Of a stretch of 64,000 bases of DNA, positions 31,623 to 40,425 are shown piece after piece. The notes beneath the pieces were generated by a model. The model searched no databases. It had not been told where the DNA came from and saw only the letters and a list, made by a program, of their open reading frames with translations. A program made the position numbers and the translations under genes. Location: the NCBI RefSeq assembly GCF_900105175.1, contig NZ_LT629771.1:5786622-5850621 (forward strand), in the 5' to 3' direction. Source of the stretch: Jiangella sp. DSM 45060 (GTDB taxonomy: Bacteria > Actinomycetota > Actinomycetes > Jiangellales > Jiangellaceae). How positions within the stretch are numbered: position 1 is the first letter of the stretch; each line of letters opens with the position of its first letter.

Positions 31623-32885
31623 ATGCGGCTGACTCTCCCGGCGGCCGCACTGCTGGTGGTCGCCGCGACGGTGCTCGGCCCGGCGGCAGCCGCCGGCGCC
31701 ACGGCCGACACGGCGGAGGCAACGGCGACCCGGGCCGGCGCGGCCGGGACCACGGCGCCCGCCCCGGCGGCGATCGCCGGCGCCGCGGCTAACGCCGCAC
31801 CCGGCGCAGCGACGCTCGTTCTGTCGGCGACCGTGGACGCGGCGAGGACCAGTGGGCTCTCGGTGACGACGCGTGCGGTGGCGCCGCAGGCCGAGGAGCC
31901 GGCGCCCGGCGATGTCCCCGGTGAGGTGGCGCTGGCGTGGGCGTCCGCACCCGTGTACGTCGACGAGACGCAGTCGGGCATCGTGCCGACGGCCGAGGCC
32001 GAGCGGCTGGCCGACCGCGTCGACGGCCGCTCGCCGGCCGTGTACATCGCCGTCCTCCCGGCCACGGCGCTCTCCGACCAACCCGGAGACGACGACGATG
32101 AGCGGGCCGCGGCGTTCATCGACGCCATGGCGGCGGCGGGCGGGCCCGACGGCGTCTACCTCGTGGTGTTCGGCGGGGCGGGCACGTACGGCGCCGCCGT
32201 GTCGGTCGACGCGCCGGTGCGGGAGGCGGTCGAGACCGCGGTCGGGCGGCACACGCGGTCGCAGCAGGTCGCGATCCTCGACGACGCGCTGACGGAGCTG
32301 GGGGTGTCCGGCGCGCCCGAGGAGTCCGGCGGCGCAGGCTGGGTGCTGCCGCTGGTCATCGCGCTGGTCGTGCTGGCCGCGGCGGGCGGCGCGGTGTTCT
32401 GGTGGCACCGCCGCCGCGCCGGCGACGACACCGAGGGCCCGGCGCTCTACCGGCCGTCCTTCGACGTGCTCGACGACGAGGCCGACTCTCTCGACGACCG
32501 GCAGGAGCTGGCCCGCGAGGACGTCACCCGGTTCGGCGAAGAGCTCGACGCCGCCGACACCCACGTCGCCGACCCCGCCGTCGCCGCCGACGTGCAGGCC
32601 GCCATGGACGCCTACGCCGCAGCCGGCGCCGCCGTCGACGGCGCGCCTGACGACCACGTGCTGCGCGCCGTCCGGGCGACGGTCGAGTACGGTCGGTGGC
32701 GCCTGGCGTGCGCGCAGGCGCGGCTGGCCGGCCGTCCGCTGCCCGCGCGACGGGCCGACTGCTTCTTCGACCAGCGCCATGGAGTGTCCGTGACCGACTG
32801 GATGTACGTCCCGCCCGGCGGCCGTTCTCGCGAGGTCCCGGTCTGCGCCGGCTGCCGCGACCGTCTGGCCGGGACCGCCCGGTGA
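31623..32885 (+). CDS. Secreted, membrane-anchored protein with C-terminal Cys domain (paralogue A)
   Basis: A 420-residue protein with a signal peptide (LPAAALLVVAATVLGPAAA), an Ala-rich extracytoplasmic region of about 200 residues containing a TPM-like alpha/beta segment (ERLADRVDGRSPAVYIAVLPA ... GPDGVYLVVFGG), one transmembrane helix (WVLPLVIALVVLAAAGGAVFWW, about residues 240-262) and a cytoplasmic tail. The tail ends with CFFDQRHGVSVTDWMYVPPGGRSREVPVCAGCRDRL, a likely zinc-binding Cys domain. The next gene is a paralogue with the same plan, overlapping by 4 nt. I do not know the function. Confidence 0.75.
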   Translation: MRLTLPAAALLVVAATVLGPAAAAGATADTAEATATRAGAAGTTAPAPAAIAGAAANAAPGAATLVLSATVDAARTSGLSVTTRAVAPQAEEPAPGDVPGEVALAWASAPVYVDETQSGIVPTAEAERLADRVDGRSPAVYIAVLPATALSDQPGDDDDERAAAFIDAMAAAGGPDGVYLVVFGGAGTYGAAVSVDAPVREAVETAVGRHTRSQQVAILDDALTELGVSGAPEESGGAGWVLPLVIALVVLAAAGGAVFWWHRRRAGDDTEGPALYRPSFDVLDDEADSLDDRQELAREDVTRFGEELDAADTHVADPAVAADVQAAMDAYAAAGAAVDGAPDDHVLRAVRATVEYGRWRLACAQARLAGRPLPARRADCFFDQRHGVSVTDWMYVPPGGRSREVPVCAGCRDRLAGTAR

Positions 32886-34291
32886 GGCGCGCGCTGCGTG
32901 GCACGGCCGCGCTCGCGCTGACCGCCGCCGGCCTGTGGGCGGCGACGCTGCCCGCGGCGGCGAGCGAGGACGACGTCGACCGCTACCTCGACGAGGTCGC
33001 CGTCGAGTTGGCCGAGCCGGGCGTGTGGGTCGACCCCGACGCCGCCGGCGCTTTCGGATCGGCCGAGGCGGCGGAGCTGGACGAGGCGGCCGCCGCGGCT
33101 CCGGTCGGCATGCGCATCGCCGTCGTCCCGGCCTGGCGGCTCGACCCCGAGGGCCAGGAGCGCCTCTTCGGCCGGACGCTGCTCTACGAGGGCGAGGAGC
33201 TGGCGTCGCAGCTGTACGACCGCGTCGGCGTCGACGGCGTCTACCTCGTCATGTCGGTGGCCGACAGCTCCTACGACGGCCGCGGCCTCTGGGGCGTGCA
33301 GCACAGCGAGGAGGGCCCCACGTACTACGTCGAGGACGCCATCGACCAGGCGGTCGACTGCTGCGCCCCGGACTACGGGCCGATGATCGACCGCTTCATC
33401 GACCGCGCCTCCGACGTCGACCACCCGCTCTACATCGACCTCGCGCCGTGGGCCGGCGGCGCCGCCGGCATCGCCGGCGTCTGGTGGGGCGGCACGACGC
33501 TCAGCGCGCGGCGCCGCCGCCAGGCCGAGGAGCAGCGCCACCTCGAGGTCGTCCGGCCGCTGCTGACCGAAGAGGTCATCGAGCTGTCCGACCGCGTCTC
33601 CGACCTGCCGACGACGTCCGACATCGAGCAGGCGAAACTGACGAAGGAGATCCTCGACACCGTCGAGAAGGCCCGGCACCGCCTCGACCAGGCCGCCACC
33701 GACGACGACGTCCAGGCGGTGACGTCGCTGCTGGGCAGCGCGCGCTACCGCATCGCCTGCCTCACGGCGCTGCAGCAGGGCCGGCCGGTGCCGGAGCCGA
33801 CGCCGCCGTGCTTCTTCGACCCCCGGCACGGCCCCAGCACGCAGGAGCGGCAGTGGACCCCCGAACACGGCGTCAGCCGCGACGTGCCGCTCTGCGACCA
33901 GTGCGCCGTCCGGCTCGACGCCGGCGAGGCGCCGCAGGCGCGGCAGGCCGGGCGCGGCAGCTACTGGGAGGGCGGCGAGGACCTCGTCGCCTACATCGAG
34001 GGCTACTGGAACGGCACGGCCGGCACCTGGCGCTTCCCGCACAACGACCACTCGGTGGCGCGCGGCCGGCTGCGCAGCCGCTGGGAGTCGCGGCGGCCCC
34101 GCGCCCGCCTGGCGAGCTACGGCCGGTCGCTGAGCAAGGCCGCCAGCAGCGCCATGAGCTCGTCCGGCGACGGCTCCGGCGGCTCGGGCGGCTGGGGTGG
34201 CGGGTCCGGCGGACGCAGCCGGCGGCGCAGCTTCGGCGGCGGCTCCAGCCGGCGCTCGTCCCGCCGTTCCGGCGGCGGCCGCCGCTTCTGA
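32882..34291 (+). CDS. Secreted, membrane-anchored protein with C-terminal Cys domain (paralogue B)
   Basis: A 469-residue paralogue of the preceding protein: signal peptide (RGTAALALTAAGLWAATLPA), an extracytoplasmic TPM-like part (MRIAVVPAWRLDPEGQERLF ... VGVDGVYLVMSVADSSYDG), a transmembrane helix near residue 200 (LAPWAGGAAGIAGVWWGGT), then a cytoplasmic helical domain and the Cys module CFFDPRHGPS...VSRDVPLCDQCAVRL. After this it has an extra ~130 residues ending in a Gly/Ser/Arg-rich tail (SGGWGGGSGGRSRRRSFGGG). The GTG at 32882 overlaps the previous stop, so the two are made in concert and may form a heteromeric membrane complex. Confidence 0.75.
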   Translation: MRRALRGTAALALTAAGLWAATLPAAASEDDVDRYLDEVAVELAEPGVWVDPDAAGAFGSAEAAELDEAAAAAPVGMRIAVVPAWRLDPEGQERLFGRTLLYEGEELASQLYDRVGVDGVYLVMSVADSSYDGRGLWGVQHSEEGPTYYVEDAIDQAVDCCAPDYGPMIDRFIDRASDVDHPLYIDLAPWAGGAAGIAGVWWGGTTLSARRRRQAEEQRHLEVVRPLLTEEVIELSDRVSDLPTTSDIEQAKLTKEILDTVEKARHRLDQAATDDDVQAVTSLLGSARYRIACLTALQQGRPVPEPTPPCFFDPRHGPSTQERQWTPEHGVSRDVPLCDQCAVRLDAGEAPQARQAGRGSYWEGGEDLVAYIEGYWNGTAGTWRFPHNDHSVARGRLRSRWESRRPRARLASYGRSLSKAASSAMSSSGDGSGGSGGWGGGSGGRSRRRSFGGGSSRRSSRRSGGGRRF

Positions 34292-34338
34292 CCCGCGAGC
34301 CGGGACGGGGCACTCAGAGCGAGCCGCGGCACAGCGGA

Positions 34339-34428
34339 GCGGGGTTCGGGGACGCCGTCAGGGGTAGGCTGCGGGCGTCCGAGCGAGGAACGAGCGAGGC
34401 GGGCGGAGACGGCGTCCCCGAACCCCGC
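34339..34428. terminator. Perfect 21-bp inverted repeat between convergent genes
   Basis: 34339-34359 and 34408-34428 are exact reverse complements (GCGGGGTTCGGGGACGCCGTC arm) separated by 48 nt that also contain CGAGCGAGGAACGAGCGAGG. It can serve as a bidirectional terminator; the perfect long arms and sizeable loop also resemble a miniature inverted-repeat element. Confidence 0.65.
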
Positions 34429-34436
34429 GACCCCAG

Positions 34437-37397
34437 CTAGCGGAACGCGTCGTCAGCGAGTAAGGCAGGCAGCGCGCCCGGATCCGCCAACACCTCCGCC
34501 AGCACCCAGCGCCGCCCCCACTGCCCCGTCGTCCAGGCCAGCCCACGGGCGAGGCCGTCGAGCGTCGCGGCGTGGACGTCGGAGCCGAGGGGCCACCAGG
34601 AGACGGACGTCCCGCCGACCCGCAGGTCGTCGTGTTCCACGTAGGTCGACGGCGCGTCGCCCAGGACGGCGAGAGCGACGTCGGGCACCGGCTGACGACG
34701 GCCGCCGCCGCTGACCGGCGTGGGGTGCGCCTCGGAGGCGAGGTCGACGTCGAGGAGGTCGGCGAGGGCGGCCGGTCCGGGCAGCAGGCCCGGCAGCCCG
34801 AGCTGCAGCCAGTGCGGGCCGTCGCCGACGACGACCGACGCGGCGGGGACGACGCGGGTGCCGACGCCGTCCGGGACGCGGACGCGGTCCGGCGGCTCCA
34901 CACCGGCCGGGTCGTGCGTCACCAGCGCCGCGTACACCCGGGCCAGCGTCGCCGCCGGCAGCTCGAGGTCGTCCTCGGCCAGCCGGTCGAGGACGGCGTC
35001 GGGGTCGAGGTCGGCGGGCGAGCGGGCCAGCCCGACGGCGGCCGCGAACACGTCGTCGACCGGCACGTCGGCCACCGGCAGCAGCGCCCGCACCACGGCG
35101 TCGGCGCCGGCCACCGCCAGCCCGCCCAGCGGCCGGCCGCCGATCCGGGCGTGCCGCCGCAACCACCACGCGGTGTACGACGGCGCCTCCCGCTGCGCGC
35201 CGTCGTAGAGCGTCAACCGCACCGGTGACACGACGGCGGCCCGGGCGTCGTCGTCTGCGGCCAGCCACTCCAGCACCCGCGGCCAGGCGTCGTCGCGGAC
35301 GAGGTCGAGGTCGGCGACGGCGGCGAACTCGCCGGTCAGCGGCGGTACCGGCTGGGCCGGAAGGCCGGCGAGGACGTCGTCGACCCAGCCGTCCTCGTCG
35401 TCGAGATCGTGCCAGGTGTCCGGTTCCAGCGTGACGTCGGTGTCGCGGACGACGGCGAACCCGTCGCGCACGCCGGCGGCCCGCAGCACCGCCGGGCCGA
35501 ACCGGCTGACCAGGTCCGGCGCGACGGTGAACTCGGCCGGGTCGGCGTCGAGTACGGCCAGCAGCCGCGACCCGGGCAGCAGCAGGTCCCGCGCCGGCAC
35601 CGCGGCGCCGGTCGCGTCGGCCAGCGGCAGGCCGGCCAGCCACGGCTCGTCGGCGACGTCGAGGCCGGACTCCGCGAGTAGGCCGAGCACCGCCGCGGCG
35701 ACGGGCGCGGGATCGTCGTCGCTCACGGCGAGGTCGGCGACGGCGCCCTGGACCAGCGGGTCGCGCAGCACCGACGCGGCCGTGGCGTCGACGGCGCCGA
35801 GCCGGTAGAGCAGCGGGTGGACGGCGTCGGGCGCGACCACGCGCAGGTCGAACGGCGCCAGCAATTCCGGGCGCACCTCGCCCGGCACCAGCAGCCCACG
35901 CGGCCCGCGGACCAGCCGTCCGTCGGCCAGCGGCACCGGCAGCGCGCCCAGCGACTCGTGGTCCGACCCGTCCAGCGCGTCGTACACCGCCCGCCACGCG
36001 GCCGGCGCCAGCCGCTCACCGGCCAGGTCGTCGACGACGTCGGCCAGCGGCGTCACCGTGGCGCCGAGCCCGGCCAGCGGATCCGGACGCCACCAGTCGC
36101 GCGCGGGCAGCCCGCGGACGACGCCACCCAGCGCCGCCGGGTCGCCGGTGCGGCTCAGCCCGTCGACCAGCGTCACCTCGGCCGGACGCAGCAGCTCGCC
36201 GTCGGCGCCGGGCACGAACGGCGTCGCCGCCAGCGCCGCCCGGATCGCGCGGTGCAGCACGGCGTCGATCGCCTCCAGCCCCAGCGGCCCCGGCACCAGC
36301 GCCAGCACGGCCGCTCCCGGCGCCGCGGGCCCGAACGACGCGACCAGCCGCGCGTACACCTCACCCGTCTGCTCCGCGAGGTGGTCCAGCAGCGGACCCG
36401 GGACCACGCGGCGGCGGGAGGAGTCCAGCGGCAGCCCGGCGATCACCAGCGCCGGCAGGTCGGTGCGGTCGTCGGTCGGCGTCGGCGCGTGCACCACACC
36501 CGGTAGTGACGACGGCAGCGGGGCCGGCGCGCGCACCCCGGCGTCGTCGCGCACCGGCACCGCGACCGTCACCGTCCATCCCGGGCGCGTGCGCTCCTCG
36601 AACGGCCGGTCCGCCACCAGCTCGTCGGGCGCGACGCCGGTGCGCGTGGCCAGCCGCCACGTCCGGTCGCCGATGCGCCGCTCGGCCAGCCCGTCCGCCA
36701 GCGTCGTCGGCTCGCCGGCCGACAGCCCGCGCACGTCGCCGTCGACGTCCACCACCAGCTCACCCAGCCACGGCAGCGCCAGCAGCAGCGCGTCGTCGAT
36801 CTCAGCGAGCTGCCGGCGCACCAGCCGGACCGCGTCGTCGTCGCGCAGCGGCAGCTCGACCGCGGTGTCGTAGCCCTCGGGCACCGCGCCGGACGCCGGG
36901 AACGGCAGCCGCAGCACCGGTACCGCCTCGCCGCGCCGGGCCAGCTCGGCCGCCAGCGCCGGCACCGACCCGGCCGCCTCCAGCGCGGCGGCGCGCGACC
37001 ACCGCACGCCGCCGCCGGACCCCGTCAGCACCCGCGGCTCGTCGGTGACCGCCAGCACGGCGGCGAACCCGACCCCGAACCGCCCGACGGCGCCGCCGTC
37101 GCGCTTGGTGGACGCGCGCAGCGTCGACAGTCCCTCGACACCGGCGGCGTCGAGCGCCGCGCCGGTGTTGGCGGCGACCAGCGTCGGCCCGGTCAGCCGC
37201 AGCAGCAGCCGCACCGGCCGGCCGGCCCGCGCGCCCGCGTCGGCGGCGTTCTGCGCCAGCTCGACGACCACGCGGTCGCCGTAGGCGCCGCGGGCCAGCT
37301 CGTCCTCGGCGTTGGCGTCCTCGCGGAACCGGGCCGGCGACGCGGACCACGCGGAGAGCACCCGCGAGCGCAGCGCCGCGGTGTCGAAGACGTCCAC
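34437..37397 (-). CDS. Sacsin-like HSP90-type ATPase protein
   Basis: A 986-residue protein with an N-terminal GHKL ATPase domain. The N-box is VVVELAQNAADAGARAG, the G1-like box is ANTGAALDAAGVEGLSTL, and the G2 box is GAVGRFGVGFAAVLAVTDEPR, in the arrangement of the sacsin N-terminal repeat rather than histidine kinases. The remaining ~750 residues have no catalytic motif I recognise and are Asp/Val/Leu-rich. It was chosen on the minus strand because of this domain. It is next to DUF3027, an MFS gene and a cold-shock gene, a conserved actinobacterial neighbourhood of unknown purpose. Chaperone-like ATP-driven clamping is inferred. Confidence 0.82.
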   Translation of the reverse strand: MDVFDTAALRSRVLSAWSASPARFREDANAEDELARGAYGDRVVVELAQNAADAGARAGRPVRLLLRLTGPTLVAANTGAALDAAGVEGLSTLRASTKRDGGAVGRFGVGFAAVLAVTDEPRVLTGSGGGVRWSRAAALEAAGSVPALAAELARRGEAVPVLRLPFPASGAVPEGYDTAVELPLRDDDAVRLVRRQLAEIDDALLLALPWLGELVVDVDGDVRGLSAGEPTTLADGLAERRIGDRTWRLATRTGVAPDELVADRPFEERTRPGWTVTVAVPVRDDAGVRAPAPLPSSLPGVVHAPTPTDDRTDLPALVIAGLPLDSSRRRVVPGPLLDHLAEQTGEVYARLVASFGPAAPGAAVLALVPGPLGLEAIDAVLHRAIRAALAATPFVPGADGELLRPAEVTLVDGLSRTGDPAALGGVVRGLPARDWWRPDPLAGLGATVTPLADVVDDLAGERLAPAAWRAVYDALDGSDHESLGALPVPLADGRLVRGPRGLLVPGEVRPELLAPFDLRVVAPDAVHPLLYRLGAVDATAASVLRDPLVQGAVADLAVSDDDPAPVAAAVLGLLAESGLDVADEPWLAGLPLADATGAAVPARDLLLPGSRLLAVLDADPAEFTVAPDLVSRFGPAVLRAAGVRDGFAVVRDTDVTLEPDTWHDLDDEDGWVDDVLAGLPAQPVPPLTGEFAAVADLDLVRDDAWPRVLEWLAADDDARAAVVSPVRLTLYDGAQREAPSYTAWWLRRHARIGGRPLGGLAVAGADAVVRALLPVADVPVDDVFAAAVGLARSPADLDPDAVLDRLAEDDLELPAATLARVYAALVTHDPAGVEPPDRVRVPDGVGTRVVPAASVVVGDGPHWLQLGLPGLLPGPAALADLLDVDLASEAHPTPVSGGGRRQPVPDVALAVLGDAPSTYVEHDDLRVGGTSVSWWPLGSDVHAATLDGLARGLAWTTGQWGRRWVLAEVLADPGALPALLADDAFR

Positions 37398-37406
37398 GCC
37401 CCGACG

Positions 37407-38180
37407 CTACGGGGTGTCGAGCTCCATGGGGACCAGCTCGTAGCTCAGGGTGTCGACGACGGGCTCGGCGGCGTCCTCGGACGGCGCGGGCAGCCGGACG
37501 TCGGAGTGCCCGCCGCAGCCGTGGGCGTGCGAGACGACCTTGCCGTCGAACGGGGTGCGCTCGTTCGTGCACACGCCGTACGCGTGGCCCAGCGTGCCGG
37601 CGAGCAGCACCGAGAAGCCGCAGCTGCCGCAGCGTCCGGGCGCCGCCTTCGCGATGTCGGTGTGCGGGCCGGTGTCGCCCTCGAACCAGCGCTGCGCGGA
37701 GTCGTCGCGGCCCTCCCGCGACAGCACCCACTCGTGGCCGAGGCCCAGCTCCTGCACGACGTCGAGGACGTCCTGCTCCTCGGCGAGCGCGTAGCCGGGC
37801 TCGAGGCGGTAGTCGTCGTCGGCGACCGGCAGGAGGTCGCCGGGGCCGAGGTCCTCGGGCTTGACCCGCTCGTCCCACGGCACCCACGCCGGGGCCAGGA
37901 CGGCGTCGGCGCCGGGCAGCAGCACGCACTCGCTGACCGTGACCAGCTTGGACCGCGACGCCCGGGTGACGGTGACGGCCCACCGCCAGCCGACGTAGCC
38001 GGCCAGCTCGCAGGCGAAGTAGTGGGTGACGACCCGTTCGCCCTCGGCGTCGTGGCCGAGATGGGCGCCGACGGCGTCCTCGCTGCCGACGTCGACGGCG
38101 GCGGCCCGGGCGTCCTCGACGGCCTTGACGAGGACGGAGTCGGCCTTGACGGAGCGGGTTCGCGGCGATGCGGGGGTCAC
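37407..38180 (-). CDS. DUF3027 protein
   Basis: A 257-residue protein of the DUF3027 family, restricted to actinobacteria and of unknown function. It contains AEGERVVTHYFACELAGYVGWRWAVTVTRASRSKLVTVSE and LLPGADAVLAPAWVPWDERVKPEDLGPGDLLP, then a Cys/His module (GRCGSCGFSVLLAGTLGHAYGVCTNE...AHGCGGHSD) that probably binds zinc. The GTG at 38180 (VTPASPRTRS) agrees with the usual start. It lies 9 bp upstream of the sacsin-like gene on the same strand and is divergent from the MFS gene. Confidence 0.85.
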   Translation of the reverse strand: MTPASPRTRSVKADSVLVKAVEDARAAAVDVGSEDAVGAHLGHDAEGERVVTHYFACELAGYVGWRWAVTVTRASRSKLVTVSECVLLPGADAVLAPAWVPWDERVKPEDLGPGDLLPVADDDYRLEPGYALAEEQDVLDVVQELGLGHEWVLSREGRDDSAQRWFEGDTGPHTDIAKAAPGRCGSCGFSVLLAGTLGHAYGVCTNERTPFDGKVVSHAHGCGGHSDVRLPAPSEDAAEPVVDTLSYELVPMELDTP

Positions 38181-38278
38181 AAGGACTGATTGTCGCAAAC
38201 TCGCGCCATGATCGACACATCGCGCCCGATCCGGGGACATCTTCCGGCCTCGCCGCCCCGATGCGGTTGGATGGGTGT

Positions 38279-39916
38279 GTGGCTGAGACCGATCCGCAGG
38301 CCGGCCCGCCGGGTGACGGCGGGGGCCGCGGCGCGCGCGGCGACGACGGCTCGTACGAGTCGCCGTTCGCCCGCGGCGGGCAGCCCGGCTCCGGGCCGCC
38401 CGGCTCCGGCCCGTCCGGCAACGGGGCGGCCGGGTCGCCCGGGCCGTCCGGCGACGACCACGCCGCCGGGAACGGCCGTCCGGGCCCCGGCCACGACGAC
38501 CACACCCGCGCGCTGCCACCGCCTCCGCCGGAACCGCCCAGCGCGAGCGAGCGCATGCGCCGCGCCGCCGGCGCCACCGGCCGGGCGGCGAAGTCCGCCG
38601 CCTCCGGCACCTCCCGCGCGGCCCGGTTCAGCGCCAACCGGCTGCACCGCGCCGCCGAGGCGAAGGGCGCCGGGCAGACCGGCCTGTCCCGGCTGATCGA
38701 GCTCAACGCCGCCAGCGCCTTCGCCGACGCGCTGGTCACGGTCGCGCTGGCCGGCACGCTGTTCTTCTCCGTCTCCACCACCGAGGCGCGCGGCAACGTC
38801 GCGCTGTACCTGCTGCTCACCATGGCCCCGTTCGCGGTCGTCGCGCCGGTGCTCGGCCCGTTCCTCGACCGCTTCAGCCACGGCCGCCGCTGGGCCATCG
38901 GGTTCACCGCCGCCGGCCGCGGGTTCCTCGCCTGGGTGGCGGCCGACGCCGTCATCGACACCGGGGTGTGGCTCTATCCGGCGGCGCTGGGCGTGCTGGT
39001 CGGGCAGAAGGCGTACGCCGTCGCGCGGGCAGCCGCGGTGCCCCGGCTGCTGCCCGAGGGCTGGACGCTGGTGGCGGCGAACTCACGGCTGCAGCTGGCG
39101 GCCACGTTCGGCACGCTGATCGGCGCGCCGGTGGGCATCGGGCTGGCGCAGATCGGCGACGACTGGCCGCTGCGGGCCGCGTTCTTCGCCTACGTCGGCA
39201 CCACGGTGCTGGCGATCCTGCTGCCGAAGAAGGTCGATCTCTCGATCGGCGAGGAGCCGGCCTCGCTCACCGAGGGCGACGGCCACGACGCCACCGCCGC
39301 CGGCAAGCCGCGCAAGTTCCGGGTCGGGCCCGCGGTCGTGCGCGCGCTGCGGGCCAACGCGACGCTGCGCTGGCTGTCCGGCTTCATGACCATGTTCATG
39401 GCGTTCGTGCTGCGCGAGGCGCCGGTCGCAGGGCTCGACGACCTCGTCCTGCTCGGCATCGTCGCGGCCGCCGCCTGGCTGGGCAGCACCCTGGGCTCGT
39501 CCGTCGGCGCGCTCGTCCAGGCCCGAAGTCCCGACCGCACCGTCATGGCGCTGGTCGCGTTCGGCGCGGCCAGCACGCTGGTCACGGCGCTGTTCTGGAA
39601 CCTGCTGACGGTCATCCTGGTCGGGCTCGCGGCCGGGTTCGCCCAGCAGCTGGGCCGGCTGTCGCTGGACGCCATCGTGCAGCGCGACGTGCCGGAGAAG
39701 AACCGGTCCAACGCGTTCGCGCGGTCCGAGACGCTGCTGCAGCTGGGCTGGGTGGTCGGCGGCGGCGTGGGCATCGTGCTGCCGCTGATCCCGTGGCTGG
39801 GCATGACGGTCGCGACCCTCGTGCTGGCCGGCGGGCTGGTGTTCGCGCTGCGGGTCCGCCCGCCCACGCACACACCGTCACCGCCGGCCGCGCCGCCGGC
39901 CTCGCCGTCGGAGTAG
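38279..39916 (+). CDS. MFS transporter with long disordered N-terminus
   Basis: A 545-residue membrane protein. The first ~110 residues are Gly/Pro-rich and disordered (ARGGQPGSGPPGSGPSGNG), then a basic amphipathic stretch (ASERMRRAAGATGRAAKSAA), then about twelve transmembrane helices beginning LIELNAASAFADALVTVALAGTLFF. VVAPVLGPFLDRFSHGRR is the motif A loop. This type sits beside DUF3027 and a cold-shock gene in many actinobacteria; the substrate is unknown. TTGGAT lies upstream of the GTG at 38279 in a leaderless position. Confidence 0.85.
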   Translation: MAETDPQAGPPGDGGGRGARGDDGSYESPFARGGQPGSGPPGSGPSGNGAAGSPGPSGDDHAAGNGRPGPGHDDHTRALPPPPPEPPSASERMRRAAGATGRAAKSAASGTSRAARFSANRLHRAAEAKGAGQTGLSRLIELNAASAFADALVTVALAGTLFFSVSTTEARGNVALYLLLTMAPFAVVAPVLGPFLDRFSHGRRWAIGFTAAGRGFLAWVAADAVIDTGVWLYPAALGVLVGQKAYAVARAAAVPRLLPEGWTLVAANSRLQLAATFGTLIGAPVGIGLAQIGDDWPLRAAFFAYVGTTVLAILLPKKVDLSIGEEPASLTEGDGHDATAAGKPRKFRVGPAVVRALRANATLRWLSGFMTMFMAFVLREAPVAGLDDLVLLGIVAAAAWLGSTLGSSVGALVQARSPDRTVMALVAFGAASTLVTALFWNLLTVILVGLAAGFAQQLGRLSLDAIVQRDVPEKNRSNAFARSETLLQLGWVVGGGVGIVLPLIPWLGMTVATLVLAGGLVFALRVRPPTHTPSPPAAPPASPSE

Positions 39917-40300
39917 CTAGAGCTCGAGGTCGTCGGCCACCGCACGCAGCACGGTCGCGACCTGACGCGCCGTGCGCTGGTCGGGGTGCCGGCCGCGGCG
40001 GTAGGTGTTCGACAGGCCGTCGAGCAGCTTGATGAGGTCTTCGACGATGGTGACCATGTCGTCGGGCTTCTTGCGGGTGGCCGCCGACACCGACGGCAGG
40101 GGGTCGAGGACGCGCACCGACAGCGCCTGCTCGCCCCGGCGGCCCTCGGCCACACCGAACTCCACCCGCTGGCCCGGCTTCAGCGCGGACACGCCCGCGG
40201 GCAGCGCGGACGAGTGCACGAAGACGTCGCCGCCGTCGTCCTTGGAGAGGAAGCCGAAGCCCTTCTCGGTGTCGAAAAACTTGACCTTGCCCGTTGGCAC
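39917..40300 (-). CDS. Cold-shock protein with C-terminal extension
   Basis: A 127-residue protein. Residues 1-66 are a cold-shock domain with RNP1 KGFGFLS and RNP2 VFVHSSAL, binding single-stranded RNA or DNA. The following ~60 residues (VTIVEDLIKLLDGLSNTYRRGRHPDQRTARQVATVLRAVADDLEL) form a conserved helical extension typical of this locus in actinobacteria and absent from ordinary CspA. It ends directly against the MFS stop (39916/39917) and starts from an ATG divergent from the HipA-like gene. Confidence 0.9.
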   Translation of the reverse strand: MPTGKVKFFDTEKGFGFLSKDDGGDVFVHSSALPAGVSALKPGQRVEFGVAEGRRGEQALSVRVLDPLPSVSAATRKKPDDMVTIVEDLIKLLDGLSNTYRRGRHPDQRTARQVATVLRAVADDLEL

Positions 40301-40425
40301 GGCTGACCTCTTCGTGTCGGGGGACCAGACCCCTCAAGCCTAAGGCCGACGGAGCCCCGCGGGCCTCTCCAGGGGGCGATCAAATCCGATCGCGTACCGT
40401 CATCGCCCATGGAGGGTTTCCCGCG

